Positions 1 through 8,458 of a stretch of 64,000 bases of DNA are shown in pieces. The notes under the pieces are model-generated. The model did no database searches. It was not told the origin of the DNA and saw only the letters and a list, made by a program, of their open reading frames with translations. The stretch is from NCBI GenBank assembly GCA_031270665.1, contig JAISXD010000006.1, positions 36,000-99,999 of the forward strand, given 5' to 3'. The position numbers were made by a program, and so were the translations under genes. This DNA comes from Tannerellaceae bacterium. GTDB lineage: Bacteria; Bacteroidota; Bacteroidia; Bacteroidales; Tannerellaceae. Within the stretch, counting starts at the first letter, position 1. Each line of letters starts with the position of its first letter.

Positions 1-516
1 GTGGTGATATTCCTGCTGCTGTTTGCGCAGTTCAGGAGCGTAACGCAGTCGGTCGTGATCCTGCTGAACCTTCCGCTGGCCCTGATTGGCGGGGTGTTTA
101 CCCTGTTTTTCACCAGTGGCGTAATCAGTATCCCGGCCATCATCGGTTTCATATCGCTCTTCGGTATCGCCACCCGCAACGGGATGCTTCTCATCTCCCG
201 TTACAACGACTTGCTGGCCGAAGGTTACGGCACGATGGAGAGCGTGATGCACGGCTCGCTGGACCGCCTGAACCCTATCCTGATGACGGCCCTCTCGTCC
301 GGCCTTGCGCTTATCCCGCTTGCCCTGGGGGGCGATTTGCCGGGGAATGAGATACAAAGCCCGATGGCCGGGGTGATTCTGGGCGGACTGCTGACCTCTA
401 CGCTCCTGAATGGGTTTATCATCCCCGTGATGTTCCTCATAACCGGGCGGAAAGCTGTTGCCAACCGGACGGCAGGGGAGGATGAGACCGGAATTGTGAA
501 GCAAACGAATAAATAA
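1..516 (+). CDS. CzcA/CusA-type RND efflux pump, C-terminal part (5' truncated by window)
   Basis: This is the last 171 residues of an inner-membrane resistance-nodulation-division pump of the heavy-metal efflux (HME) class; the gene begins before the window. What is left covers the final transmembrane helices. Visible family features are the FGIATRNGMLLISRYNDL segment and the LDRLNPILMTALSSGLAL segment, both typical of CzcA/CusA proteins, with a hydrophobic last helix and a short charged tail. The pump would use proton-motive force to export metal cations through the periplasmic adaptor and the outer membrane channel. The next gene, a TolC-like protein 8 nt downstream, fits as that channel. 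The metal cannot be told from this fragment. Confidence 0.9.
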   Translation: MVIFLLLFAQFRSVTQSVVILLNLPLALIGGVFTLFFTSGVISIPAIIGFISLFGIATRNGMLLISRYNDLLAEGYGTMESVMHGSLDRLNPILMTALSSGLALIPLALGGDLPGNEIQSPMAGVILGGLLTSTLLNGFIIPVMFLITGRKAVANRTAGEDETGIVKQTNK

Positions 517-524
517 GATTCAAC

Positions 525-1703
525 ATGAAAACGATCATACTAACGGCAGGCGTATTTTGCTCCTCCCTTTTCTTAAATGCACAGACAACGGTAGAATCCG
601 TATTGGCTTCGGTTGAAGCAAACAATACCACCCTGCTGTCGCTTCGCCAGGCGGCCGAGGCGCAGAAGGTGGCGAACAGGACGGGTATTTATCCCGACAA
701 CCCCGAAGTGGGGTTCAACTATTTGTGGGGCCATCCGGCCACGACGGGCGCCCGCACGGACTTCAGCCTTACGCAGTCTGTCGACATCCCCACCCTCACG
801 GGCATGAAGCGCAGCCTGGCCGCCGGGCAGAACAGCCTGGTGGAATGGCAGTACAGGGCCGCACGGATGGACGTCCTCCTGGAGGCAAAGCGGTATTGCA
901 TCGAACTGGTGTATTACAACGCACTGAAGGTGGAACTGGACGTGCGCCTGCAGCAGGCCGAAACGATTGCCGCCGGCTATGCGGAACGCATGGACAGGGG
1001 CGACGCAAGCCTCGTGGAGTACAACAAGGCGATGCTGAATCTCTCTACCTGCCGGGGCGAGATGTCCCGTGTGGAGGTGGAGCGCGAGGCGCTGCTTGCG
1101 CAACTGGAAAGGCTGAACGGGGGAAACGCCGTAGCCCTGGCGCTGACCCGGCTGGAGGAAGGCGGGCTGCCGCCGGATTTTGACGCCTGGTATCTCCAGG
1201 CAGAGGAAGGGAACCCCGTACTGGCCGGGGCGAAGCAGGAGGTTGAAACAGGCCGGCAGCAGGTGTCGCTCAGCCGGGCCATGGGGCTGCCTTCCTTCCG
1301 GGCAGGCTATATGAGCGAAAAGGTGGTGGGGCAGCGCTACCAGGGCCTTACGCTCTCCCTGTCTGTCCCCCTGTGGGAAAACAAGAACAGGGTAAAGCAG
1401 GCCCGTACCGCCCTCCAGGCCGCCCGCGCAAGGCAGGCAGACAGCCGCCAGCAGTTGTACGGCCGTCTCCGGACGCTGCACAGGCGGGCCCTCGGCCTGG
1501 AGGCAACGGCCGGTACGTACCGCAAGGCGCTCCGGACCGCCGACAATACCGCCCTGATGAAAAAGGCGCTCGACAAAGGCGAGATTTCCCTCCTCGAATA
1601 CATGCTGGAGGCCGGTTTGTACTACGACACGGTGAGCCGCGCACTCGAAGCCGAAAAGGACTATCGCCTGGCCGTGGCCGAACTCCTGGCCGTGGAACTG
1701 TAA
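525..1703 (+). CDS. TolC/CzcC-family outer membrane efflux protein
   Basis: 392-residue TolC-family protein, expected to form the outer-membrane and periplasmic channel of the metal efflux pump whose inner-membrane subunit ends 8 nt upstream. The N-terminus is a clear signal peptide (about residues 1-19, ending LNA before Q). The rest is alpha-helical and coiled-coil rich with two internally similar halves, as in the OEP fold. Length is normal for a CzcC-like protein (about 400). The start at 525 is the first ATG after the pump stop and gives the signal peptide directly. It is the last gene of the operon, since a GC-rich hairpin follows. Confidence 0.88.
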   Translation: MKTIILTAGVFCSSLFLNAQTTVESVLASVEANNTTLLSLRQAAEAQKVANRTGIYPDNPEVGFNYLWGHPATTGARTDFSLTQSVDIPTLTGMKRSLAAGQNSLVEWQYRAARMDVLLEAKRYCIELVYYNALKVELDVRLQQAETIAAGYAERMDRGDASLVEYNKAMLNLSTCRGEMSRVEVEREALLAQLERLNGGNAVALALTRLEEGGLPPDFDAWYLQAEEGNPVLAGAKQEVETGRQQVSLSRAMGLPSFRAGYMSEKVVGQRYQGLTLSLSVPLWENKNRVKQARTALQAARARQADSRQQLYGRLRTLHRRALGLEATAGTYRKALRTADNTALMKKALDKGEISLLEYMLEAGLYYDTVSRALEAEKDYRLAVAELLAVEL

Positions 1704-1738
1704 GGGGGAGGAAGCGGGGGGGGGCTTTTTTCCTCCCC
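1704..1738 (+). terminator. Probable terminator of the metal-efflux operon
   Basis: Inverted arms GGGGAGGAA (1705-1713) and TTCCTCCCC (1730-1738) directly follow the stop codon. The loop holds a run of G and a run of T. The shape is terminator-like, although the T-run lies inside the hairpin rather than after it. Confidence 0.5.
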
Positions 1739-1803
1739 GTTTGCTTGCAGCATACGCAGACATATGCGATATTTGTGCCTACTAATTTAAAAACACCAGA
1801 ATT

Positions 1804-2532
1804 ATGGCTGAAGAAAAGAACACTGTATTCGTGGAGCTTTACGATTTGAAGCTTTCAGACAGGGAAGACGACCGCATGGGCCGCGTAGTAACGGACAAAT
1901 CGCTGACGGAAGACGACCTGATAAGGCTGGCCGTCAACCGGGGCACGGATATCAATCCCGAAACACTCCGCGCATCCATCAAAATCCTGAAGGAAATCGC
2001 CATCCGCGAGATTGCCAACGGGGCGTCGGTACAGTTCGGGCTGGGCTATTTCGCCCTCGACGTAAAAGGCGTTTTCGTAGGAGACAATGCCAAGTGGAAC
2101 CCCAAGGTTAACAGCCTGCACGCCAAGGTGACCGCCAGCGCCGAACTGCGCACGGCGATACAGAACGTACACGTAGAGGTGCTGGGCATGGCAAGTTCGG
2201 GCACGGTGATTAACAGCGTAACGGATGTGTCGTCCGGCGAAGTGAACACGCGCCTCACGCCCGGTGGCGGCGTAAACCTGGAAGGGACGAAAATCAAGAT
2301 TGCAGGACAGGACGGGCGCAACGGACTGATGTTCCTGGATGCCAATAACATCGTATACGATGTGTACCCCAAGAGCATACTGGTGAACGACCCGAAAAAG
2401 ATATCCTTCATCGTGCCGGCCCTGCCCAAAGGCGAGTACCGCCTGAGGCTCACCACGCAGTATTCCACTTCGAGCACGTTGCTCAAGGAGCCGCGTACCG
2501 TAGAGTTCGGCTATCCGCTCACGGTGAAATAG
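1804..2532 (+). CDS. HU-like DNA-binding domain protein with C-terminal DUF4469 (paralogue 1)
   Basis: 242-residue Bacteroidetes protein. The first ~125 residues match the HU/IHF-like DNA-binding fold (helical start, then LKEIAIREIANGASVQFG and a KWNPKVN segment). The C-terminal ~110 residues match the DUF4469 immunoglobulin-like domain, with the marker RLTPGGGV and the late strand YRLRLTTQYSTSSTLLKEPR. Whether it binds DNA in vivo is not shown by sequence; proteins of this layout are often multicopy in Bacteroidales. A paralogue lies at 26236-27054. A near-consensus -7 box GATATTTG (1768-1775) precedes it. Four 23-bp tandem repeats begin at its stop codon. Confidence 0.82.
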   Translation: MAEEKNTVFVELYDLKLSDREDDRMGRVVTDKSLTEDDLIRLAVNRGTDINPETLRASIKILKEIAIREIANGASVQFGLGYFALDVKGVFVGDNAKWNPKVNSLHAKVTASAELRTAIQNVHVEVLGMASSGTVINSVTDVSSGEVNTRLTPGGGVNLEGTKIKIAGQDGRNGLMFLDANNIVYDVYPKSILVNDPKKISFIVPALPKGEYRLRLTTQYSTSSTLLKEPRTVEFGYPLTVK

Positions 2533-2622
2533 GCCCTGCCCCGTGGGCACGACGTGCCCTCGCCCGTGGGTACGACAAGCCCTCGCCCGTGGGCACGACA
2601 GGCCCTCGCCCGTGGGCACGAC
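2531..2622. repeat. 23-bp tandem repeat, four copies, overlapping the stop codon of the HU-like gene
   Basis: Four consecutive 23-bp units (2531-2553, 2554-2576, 2577-2599, 2600-2622) share the core CCCGTGGGCACGAC. The first unit overlaps the last two bases of the TAG stop. A 22-bp tandem repeat with unrelated sequence sits at the same place in the paralogue (27018-27105). Confidence 0.9.
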
Positions 2623-2633
2623 GCGCCCCTTCT

Positions 2634-2670
2634 CCCCCCTCCCGCACATCAGCGAAGAGGGGGGTAGTTT
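2634..2670 (+). terminator. Probable terminator after HU-like gene
   Basis: Arms CCCCCCTC (2634-2641) and GAGGGGGG (2657-2664) form an 8-bp GC stem, followed by TAGTTTTAT. Confidence 0.6.
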
Positions 2671-2687
2671 TATATCGGTTTTAATCC

Positions 2688-2695
2688 TATCTTTG
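2688..2695 (+). promoter_or_regulatory. -7 box of Bacteroidetes promoter for the glycosyltransferase operon
   Basis: TATCTTTG matches the TAnnTTTG consensus and lies 19 nt before the ATG at 2715. Confidence 0.55.
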
Positions 2696-2714
2696 TAGCT
2701 TTAATAATGTAAGT

Positions 2715-3812
2715 ATGAGTTTCAAAAGTATTGCAGATAAAGTAAGAAGAGCCGCAAGGCGTACGTTGGTCCTGCTTGTGGGCCCTTCGGATATGGAGAT
2801 GGAAGAAAAGGTGCGGCAAAACCTTACAAGCGTATTGCTGTGCCGCCCGAACGGCCGGCTGGGAAACCAGTTGATGATAACGCCGCTGGTGCAGGAAATC
2901 GCCCGCTGGTCTCCCCATTGCAGGATAGACCTGTTTGTGAAAGGATCCCTCTGTGAAATCATCTTTAAGAACTACCCGGAGGTAGGCCGCATCATAGAAC
3001 TGCCCCGCAAGCCCTTCGCCGAGCCGGTGCGCTACCTAAAGGTATGGCTGTCGCTCAGGAAGCACACGTACGATTTGGTGATCAACGTGACGGAAGACTC
3101 CCTTTCGGGCCGCCTGTCTACCCGTCTGGCCCGCGCCCGGTGGCGGTTTTACAACAACACCGAAGGCTTGCCGAAAGCCCTCTGCCCCGGATGGGCGCAT
3201 ATGGCCGAATACCCGGTGTACAACTTCCGCCGCTACCTGGCCAGCCTGACGCCGGAACTGACACACCCCGTCCCCTGCCTGAGCCTCAGGCTGAGCGACG
3301 CCGAACTGGCCAACGGACTGGAGGTGATGAACTGCTACGTCTCGCCCGCGAAAAAGACCCTCTGCATCTACACCTACGCCACCGGCGCCAAGTGCTATCC
3401 CGAAGCCTGGTGGGCCGCGATGTACGCCCGCCTGAAGGAAGCCTTCGGCAGCACCTGCAACATCCTCGAAATACTGCCGATAGAGAACGTCTCCCTCATC
3501 CACTTCCAGGCCCCCGCGTACTACAGCCGCGACATCCGGCAGATAGCCTCGGTGATAGCCCACGCGTCGCTGTTTCTGGGAGCCGACAGCGGCATGATGC
3601 ACCTGGCCGCCGCTTCGGGGGCGCCAACGGCGGGGCTCTTTTCGGTTACCGAGCCGGCCCTCTACCGCCCCTGTGGCCCCCGCAGCCTGGCCATCGAAAC
3701 CAATCGGACGGACATAGACGGGATAATTGCCGCCATACGCCCGCTGTTGACCGACAAGGCCGCCGCCGCATCCTCCCCCGCAGTCCCACCTAACCCGCCC
3801 CGTCCCTTATGA
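2715..3812 (+). CDS. Glycosyltransferase family 9 (heptosyltransferase-like)
   Basis: 365-residue cytoplasmic glycosyltransferase of family 9, the ADP-heptose:LPS heptosyltransferase family. Support comes from the early segment CRPNGRLGNQLMITPLVQEI (about residues 37-56) and the late nucleotide-sugar-binding segment LFLGADSGMMHLAAASG with TAGLF shortly after. It probably adds a sugar to a lipid A core or lipooligosaccharide; the exact donor and acceptor cannot be read. Its stop overlaps the start of the MsbA-like exporter by 4 nt (ATGA), so the two are translationally coupled. This suggests a shared role in making and flipping a cell-surface lipid. Confidence 0.87.
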   Translation: MSFKSIADKVRRAARRTLVLLVGPSDMEMEEKVRQNLTSVLLCRPNGRLGNQLMITPLVQEIARWSPHCRIDLFVKGSLCEIIFKNYPEVGRIIELPRKPFAEPVRYLKVWLSLRKHTYDLVINVTEDSLSGRLSTRLARARWRFYNNTEGLPKALCPGWAHMAEYPVYNFRRYLASLTPELTHPVPCLSLRLSDAELANGLEVMNCYVSPAKKTLCIYTYATGAKCYPEAWWAAMYARLKEAFGSTCNILEILPIENVSLIHFQAPAYYSRDIRQIASVIAHASLFLGADSGMMHLAAASGAPTAGLFSVTEPALYRPCGPRSLAIETNRTDIDGIIAAIRPLLTDKAAAASSPAVPPNPPRPL

Positions 3813-5692
3813 AAGATTTCTTTGGCATACTCCAACGGTTCATCCCCCCCTACAAGAGGTATTTGCTGCTGAACATCGTGTTCAATATCCTCTCGGCCAT
3901 CCTGAACCTCTTTTCGTTCGTACTGATTATCCCGATACTCAACCTCCTCTTCAAGACGGGCACGGAGGTATACACCTTCACCCCGTGGCAGATGGACCCC
4001 GGCGACTGGCAGTGGTGGAAGTCTCTCCCCGAACTGGCCAAAGACAACTTCTTCTACTACGTCTCCCGCCTGATCTACTCGCACGGCGGCTCCTTTACGC
4101 TGATTGTGCTGGGCCTCTTCCTGGTGGGCATGACCTTCCTGAAGGTAGCGGCCATGTACCTCTCCTCCTTTACGATGATACCCATCCGCACAGGCGTAGT
4201 GAGGGATATCCGCAATCAGCTGATGAACAAAATCACCCGCCTGCCCCTCGGCTTCTTCTCCGAAGAACGCAAGGGCGACATCATCGCCCGCGTATCCGGC
4301 GACGTGAACGAGATAGAAACCTCCATCATGAGCTCGCTCGACATGCTCTTCAAGAACCCCATCCTCATCGCCATCTACCTGGTGGGGATGCTGCTTATCA
4401 GTTGGCGTCTCACCCTGTTCGTCTTCCTGCTTCTCCCCCTGGCCGGCTACCTCATGGGCAAGGTGGGCAAAACGCTCAAGCGCAAGTCGTTCACCGGACA
4501 GGAACAGTGGGGCTACCTCATGAGCCAGGTAGAAGAAACCCTGGGCGGCCTGCGCATCATCAAAGCCTTCAATGCCGAAACGAAAATAAGGAACCGCTTC
4601 TACCAAAGCAACGAATCCTTCCGCCACATCACCGGCAGGATATACATGCGCCAGCAACTGGCCCATCCCATGAGCGAATTTCTCGGCACCCTCACCATCG
4701 CCATCATCCTCTGGTACGGCGGCAGCCTCATCCTCTCGTCCGGCAGCACGATAGACGCCTCCACCTTTATCTACTACCTGGTAATCTTCTACAGCCTCAT
4801 CAATCCCGCCAAAGACCTCAGCAAAGCCACCTACGCCATCCAGAAAGGACTCGCCTCCATGGAACGCATAGACAAGGTCTTACTGGCCGAAACCAATATC
4901 AAAGACCCCGAACACCCGCAAAAGATAACCCTCGATAAGCAAATAGCCTACCGCAACGTATGGTTTAAGTACCACAACGACTGGGTGCTGAAAGGCGTCG
5001 ACCTCGTCATCCCCAAAGGACAGACCATCGCGCTGGTAGGCCAGTCCGGCTCCGGCAAAAGCACGCTGGTAGACCTCCTCCCCCGCTTCTACGACGTAAC
5101 CGAAGGAAGCATCACCCTCGACGGGACAGACATACGTAACGCCACCCTCTGCGACCTGCGCAGCCTGATGGGCAACGTAAACCAGGAAGCCATCCTCTTC
5201 AACGATACGTTCTTCAACAACATCGCCTTCGGCGTACACAACGCCACCCCCGCAGAAGTAGAAGAAGCCGCCCGCATCGCCAACGCACACGACTTCATCA
5301 TCGCCTCCGAAAAAGGCTACGCCACCCCTATCGGCGACCGCGGCGGCAAGCTCTCCGGCGGACAGCGCCAGCGCATCAGCATAGCCCGCGCCATACTGAA
5401 GAACCCCCCCCTCCTGATCCTCGACGAAGCCACCTCGGCCCTCGACGCCGAGTCCGAACGCCTCGTACAGCAGGCGCTCGAAAACCTGATGCGCAACCGC
5501 ACCACCATCATCATCGCCCACCGCCTCTCCACCATCCGCAGCGCCGGCGAGATATGCGTAATGCACGAAGGCCAAATCGTAGAACGCGGCAGGCACGAAG
5601 AACTCTTCCGCCTCAACGGCTATTACAGGAAGCTCTGCGACATGCAAAGCTTCCAAACAACCCCGCCCCCCGGCGCACAGTGCAACAGCTAA
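3809..5692 (+). CDS. MsbA-like ABC exporter (fused permease and ATPase)
   Basis: 627-residue half-transporter: an N-terminal type I exporter membrane domain of about six helices (residues ~1-340, with a long loop after the second helix region) and a C-terminal ATPase. The ATPase shows Walker A GQSGSGKST (~410), signature LSGGQRQRIS (~515), Walker B LLILDEAT (~534) and the switch histidine in IIAHRLST (~571). It would act as a homodimer in the inner membrane. Lipid A/core flipping is the likeliest job given the overlapping GT9 gene, but related proteins export other lipids or peptides. Start ATG at 3809 overlaps the upstream stop. Confidence 0.88.
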   Translation: MKDFFGILQRFIPPYKRYLLLNIVFNILSAILNLFSFVLIIPILNLLFKTGTEVYTFTPWQMDPGDWQWWKSLPELAKDNFFYYVSRLIYSHGGSFTLIVLGLFLVGMTFLKVAAMYLSSFTMIPIRTGVVRDIRNQLMNKITRLPLGFFSEERKGDIIARVSGDVNEIETSIMSSLDMLFKNPILIAIYLVGMLLISWRLTLFVFLLLPLAGYLMGKVGKTLKRKSFTGQEQWGYLMSQVEETLGGLRIIKAFNAETKIRNRFYQSNESFRHITGRIYMRQQLAHPMSEFLGTLTIAIILWYGGSLILSSGSTIDASTFIYYLVIFYSLINPAKDLSKATYAIQKGLASMERIDKVLLAETNIKDPEHPQKITLDKQIAYRNVWFKYHNDWVLKGVDLVIPKGQTIALVGQSGSGKSTLVDLLPRFYDVTEGSITLDGTDIRNATLCDLRSLMGNVNQEAILFNDTFFNNIAFGVHNATPAEVEEAARIANAHDFIIASEKGYATPIGDRGGKLSGGQRQRISIARAILKNPPLLILDEATSALDAESERLVQQALENLMRNRTTIIIAHRLSTIRSAGEICVMHEGQIVERGRHEELFRLNGYYRKLCDMQSFQTTPPPGAQCNS

Positions 5693-5760
5693 AGCCCCCG
5701 GGCACCACCCCCCCCGAGGGGAAAAAAAGAAATTGTATAACGATAAATAGACCCATCATT

Positions 5761-8292
5761 ATGAAAACCAATTATCCGTCATCCGCCCTGCCGACAGAGG
5801 CAGCTTGTGCCAGTTATCCGTCATCCGTCCGCCGCAGGGAAGGCTACAAGGAAAAGCCTCTGCTGCCGGCAGCCCGTATCTTCTATCTGTTATCCGCCCT
5901 GCTTCTGCTGGCAGGTTGCACCCTGCCCCGTCAAAGGCAGGATAATCCGCTCACCTGCTTCTTCGATTCGCCCGCCACCATCTGGGAAGCCACCTTCCCC
6001 TTAGGCAACGGCCGCCTCGGCATGATGCCCGACGGAGGCATAGAAAAAGAAACCATCGTACTCAACGAAATATCCATGTGGTCGGGCGGCAGGCAGGAAA
6101 CCGGCAACCCCTACGCCATCTATGCCCTGCCCGCGATAAGGCGGCTGCTCTTCCAGGGCCGCAACGACGAAGCCCAGGAACTGATGTACCAATCCTTCGT
6201 ATGTAAAGGAGAAGGCAGCGGACAGGGCAGCGGCGCAAACGTCCCCTACGGCTCCTACCAGCTACTGGGCAACCTCACGCTCCACTATACCTATCCTGCC
6301 GGCGCCCCTTCCCCCCTGTCTTCATACCGCCGCGAATTAAACCTCCATAACGCCCTGTCTACCGTTACCTTCTGGAAAGGAGACGTCAGCTACGAGCGCG
6401 AGATGTTCACCTCCTTTGCCGGCGACCTGGGCGTCGTCCACCTGACAGCCAGCGCCGGTGAATCCATCCACTTCCGCCTGGGCCTCAACCGCCCCGAACG
6501 CTGTGAAGTAACAGCCAGCGGTAACGACCTGATCATGCGCGGGCAACTAACCAACGGAACCAACGGGAACGGAGTCCGCTACACAGCCTGCACCCGCGTA
6601 CTGTTACCCCAGGGAGGCAAAATAGAGCAAACCGGCACCACCCTTTCCATTACCGGCGCCACCGAAGCCTTGCTGTTGGTAAGCATGGCAACCGATTATT
6701 TCGGCCAGGATGCCGAAACCGCCGCAATGTCTAAAATAACAGCTTCGGAACAAAAAGACTACGCCACATTAAAGCAGGAACACCTCACCGAATACCAAAA
6801 GATGTTCGGCCGCGTAAACCTCGATTTAGGCTGGTCCGAAAGAGCCACTCTCCCCATCAATGAACGCCTGCACGCCTTCCGGAAAGATAAGGACGACCCG
6901 GCCTTGGCTGCCCTCTATTTTCAATACGGACGCTACCTGTTGATATCCTCCACCCGCCCCGGTTTATTGCCCCCCAACCTGCAAGGCCTCTGGGCAAACA
7001 CCCTCCAAACACCCTGGAACGGCGACTATCACCTGAACATCAATCTGCAAATGAACCATTGGCCCGCCGAAATAACAAACCTCTCCGAACTTCACCTCCC
7101 CCTGATTGAATGGACCAAACAGCAGGTACCCAGCGGCGAACAGACAGCCAGCCTGTTCTACAACGCCCGTGGCTGGGTAACTCATATCCTGGGAAACGTA
7201 TGGGAGTTTACAGCCCCCGGCGAACACCCTTCCTGGGGAGCCACCAATACGTCGGCAGCCTGGCTGTGCGCCCACCTGTACCAGCATTATCTCTATACAT
7301 TAGATAAAAGCTACCTGCAGGAAATCTACCCCGTAATGAAGGGAGCCTCCCTTTTCTTCGTAGATATGCTGGTAGAAGACCCGCGAAGCAACTACCTGGT
7401 AACCGCCCCCACCACCTCGCCCGAAAACGCCTTCAGGCTGAATGGTAAAAACGTAAATATCTGTGCCGGCTCTACAATGGACAACCAGATAGTCCGTGAG
7501 CTATTCACCAATACAATAGAAGCCGCAACAATTCTGGGTACAGACCCCGAATTGACCGAAGAACTTACCAGCAAACGAAGCAGACTAATGCCAACAACCA
7601 TAGCGCCCGACGGCCGTATCATGGAATGGCTGGAGCCTTTTGAAGAGGCGGAACTACATCATCGCCACGTATCGCACCTGTATGGATTGCATCCGGGAAA
7701 TGAAATTTCCATCAGCAAAACGCCTGCCCTGGCAGAAGCCGCCCGCAAATCCCTTGAAGCGCGTGGCGACCTGAGTACCGGTTGGTCGATGGCTTGGAAG
7801 ATTAACTTTTGGGCGCGCCTGCACGATGGCGACCATGCCTTTAAGCTGCTCGGAGACTTGTTGACTCCCGTCGTCGGTTCAACCGGAGATATGCCGGGTG
7901 GCGGAGGGAGTTATCCCAATCTGTTCTGCGCCCATCCCCCCTTCCAGATTGATGGCAACTTTGGCGCCACGGCAGGTATTGCAGAGATGCTTTTACAAAG
8001 CCAGACGGGAGTTATCGAATTTCTTCCCGCCCTTCCCTCTGCATGGAAAGACGGAAACTTCGAAGGGCTGCGCGTGCGTGGCGGCGGTATCGTTTCGGCC
8101 CGTTGGAAGAATGTTCAATTAACAGAAGCATCGCTCAAAACGCCCCATGCAGGTACATTTAATATCAAATTGCCCGCAAATTCATTGAATCTGGATGTGA
8201 AGCTGAACCAAAAGCGATTGTCGCTACCGGTATCGGATGGCATATTATCTGTTGAAATGAAAGAGGGAGACGAGTTAATGCTTCAATTATAA
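5761..8292 (+). CDS. Glycoside hydrolase family 95 alpha-L-fucosidase lipoprotein
   Basis: 843-residue GH95 enzyme, expected to remove alpha-1,2-linked L-fucose (some members act on alpha-L-galactose) by inversion. The N-terminal beta domain opens with LGNGRLGMM and ETIVLNEISMWSGG. Residues matching the known GH95 catalytic set are visible: the two Asn in HLNINLQMN, the general acid Glu in TTSPENAF and the Asp in FQIDGNFG. A lipobox (LLLLAGC) makes it a lipoprotein, probably at the cell surface or in the periplasm. The ATG at 5761 is the best start but leaves an odd ~40-residue n-region before the hydrophobic core, made of repeated YPSS segments encoded by direct and inverted repeats. No SusCD pair is nearby. 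Confidence 0.9.
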   Translation: MKTNYPSSALPTEAACASYPSSVRRREGYKEKPLLPAARIFYLLSALLLLAGCTLPRQRQDNPLTCFFDSPATIWEATFPLGNGRLGMMPDGGIEKETIVLNEISMWSGGRQETGNPYAIYALPAIRRLLFQGRNDEAQELMYQSFVCKGEGSGQGSGANVPYGSYQLLGNLTLHYTYPAGAPSPLSSYRRELNLHNALSTVTFWKGDVSYEREMFTSFAGDLGVVHLTASAGESIHFRLGLNRPERCEVTASGNDLIMRGQLTNGTNGNGVRYTACTRVLLPQGGKIEQTGTTLSITGATEALLLVSMATDYFGQDAETAAMSKITASEQKDYATLKQEHLTEYQKMFGRVNLDLGWSERATLPINERLHAFRKDKDDPALAALYFQYGRYLLISSTRPGLLPPNLQGLWANTLQTPWNGDYHLNINLQMNHWPAEITNLSELHLPLIEWTKQQVPSGEQTASLFYNARGWVTHILGNVWEFTAPGEHPSWGATNTSAAWLCAHLYQHYLYTLDKSYLQEIYPVMKGASLFFVDMLVEDPRSNYLVTAPTTSPENAFRLNGKNVNICAGSTMDNQIVRELFTNTIEAATILGTDPELTEELTSKRSRLMPTTIAPDGRIMEWLEPFEEAELHHRHVSHLYGLHPGNEISISKTPALAEAARKSLEARGDLSTGWSMAWKINFWARLHDGDHAFKLLGDLLTPVVGSTGDMPGGGGSYPNLFCAHPPFQIDGNFGATAGIAEMLLQSQTGVIEFLPALPSAWKDGNFEGLRVRGGGIVSARWKNVQLTEASLKTPHAGTFNIKLPANSLNLDVKLNQKRLSLPVSDGILSVEMKEGDELMLQL

Positions 8293-8320
8293 AAAAGAAA
8301 AGGTTGTCATCACGACAACC
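8290..8320 (-). terminator. Minus-strand intrinsic terminator
   Basis: Read on the minus strand, GGTTGTC, a 5-nt loop and GACAACC (8320 down to 8302) are followed by TTTTCTTTTTT. It can end transcription from the thioredoxin-like gene, or from the small transcript starting near 8361. Confidence 0.7.
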
Positions 8321-8361
8321 AATCTTCATTGCTAACCTTAAATCTAATACCATGAAAAACA
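8291..8361 (-). ncRNA. Candidate small transcript between GH95 and thioredoxin-like genes
   Basis: A minus-strand -7 box TATATTTG (8368-8375) faces a strong terminator 50-80 nt away, defining a possible RNA of about 70 nt. A perfect palindrome TTATGCAGCATAA (8387-8399) sits just upstream of the box, in operator position. The RNA contains an ATG opening a short frame that runs through the terminator. It could instead be an internal promoter or a 3' UTR element. Confidence 0.35.
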
Positions 8362-8458
8362 CAGTGCAAATATAAGGGTTTTATGTTATGCAGCATAATT
8401 ATTCGGCATAAAATTGTTTTGATTAACAATATTTAGCGAAAACAGGGAGTAGGATTAC

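Noticed and set aside
573..1763. 396-codon minus-strand open frame opposite the TolC-like gene
   Set aside because: Shadow of a GC-rich gene with a clear signal peptide and family match on the other strand.
2531..2622. CRISPR array
   Set aside because: The units are contiguous 23-bp tandem repeats without spacers and no cas genes are present; the same holds for 27018-27105.
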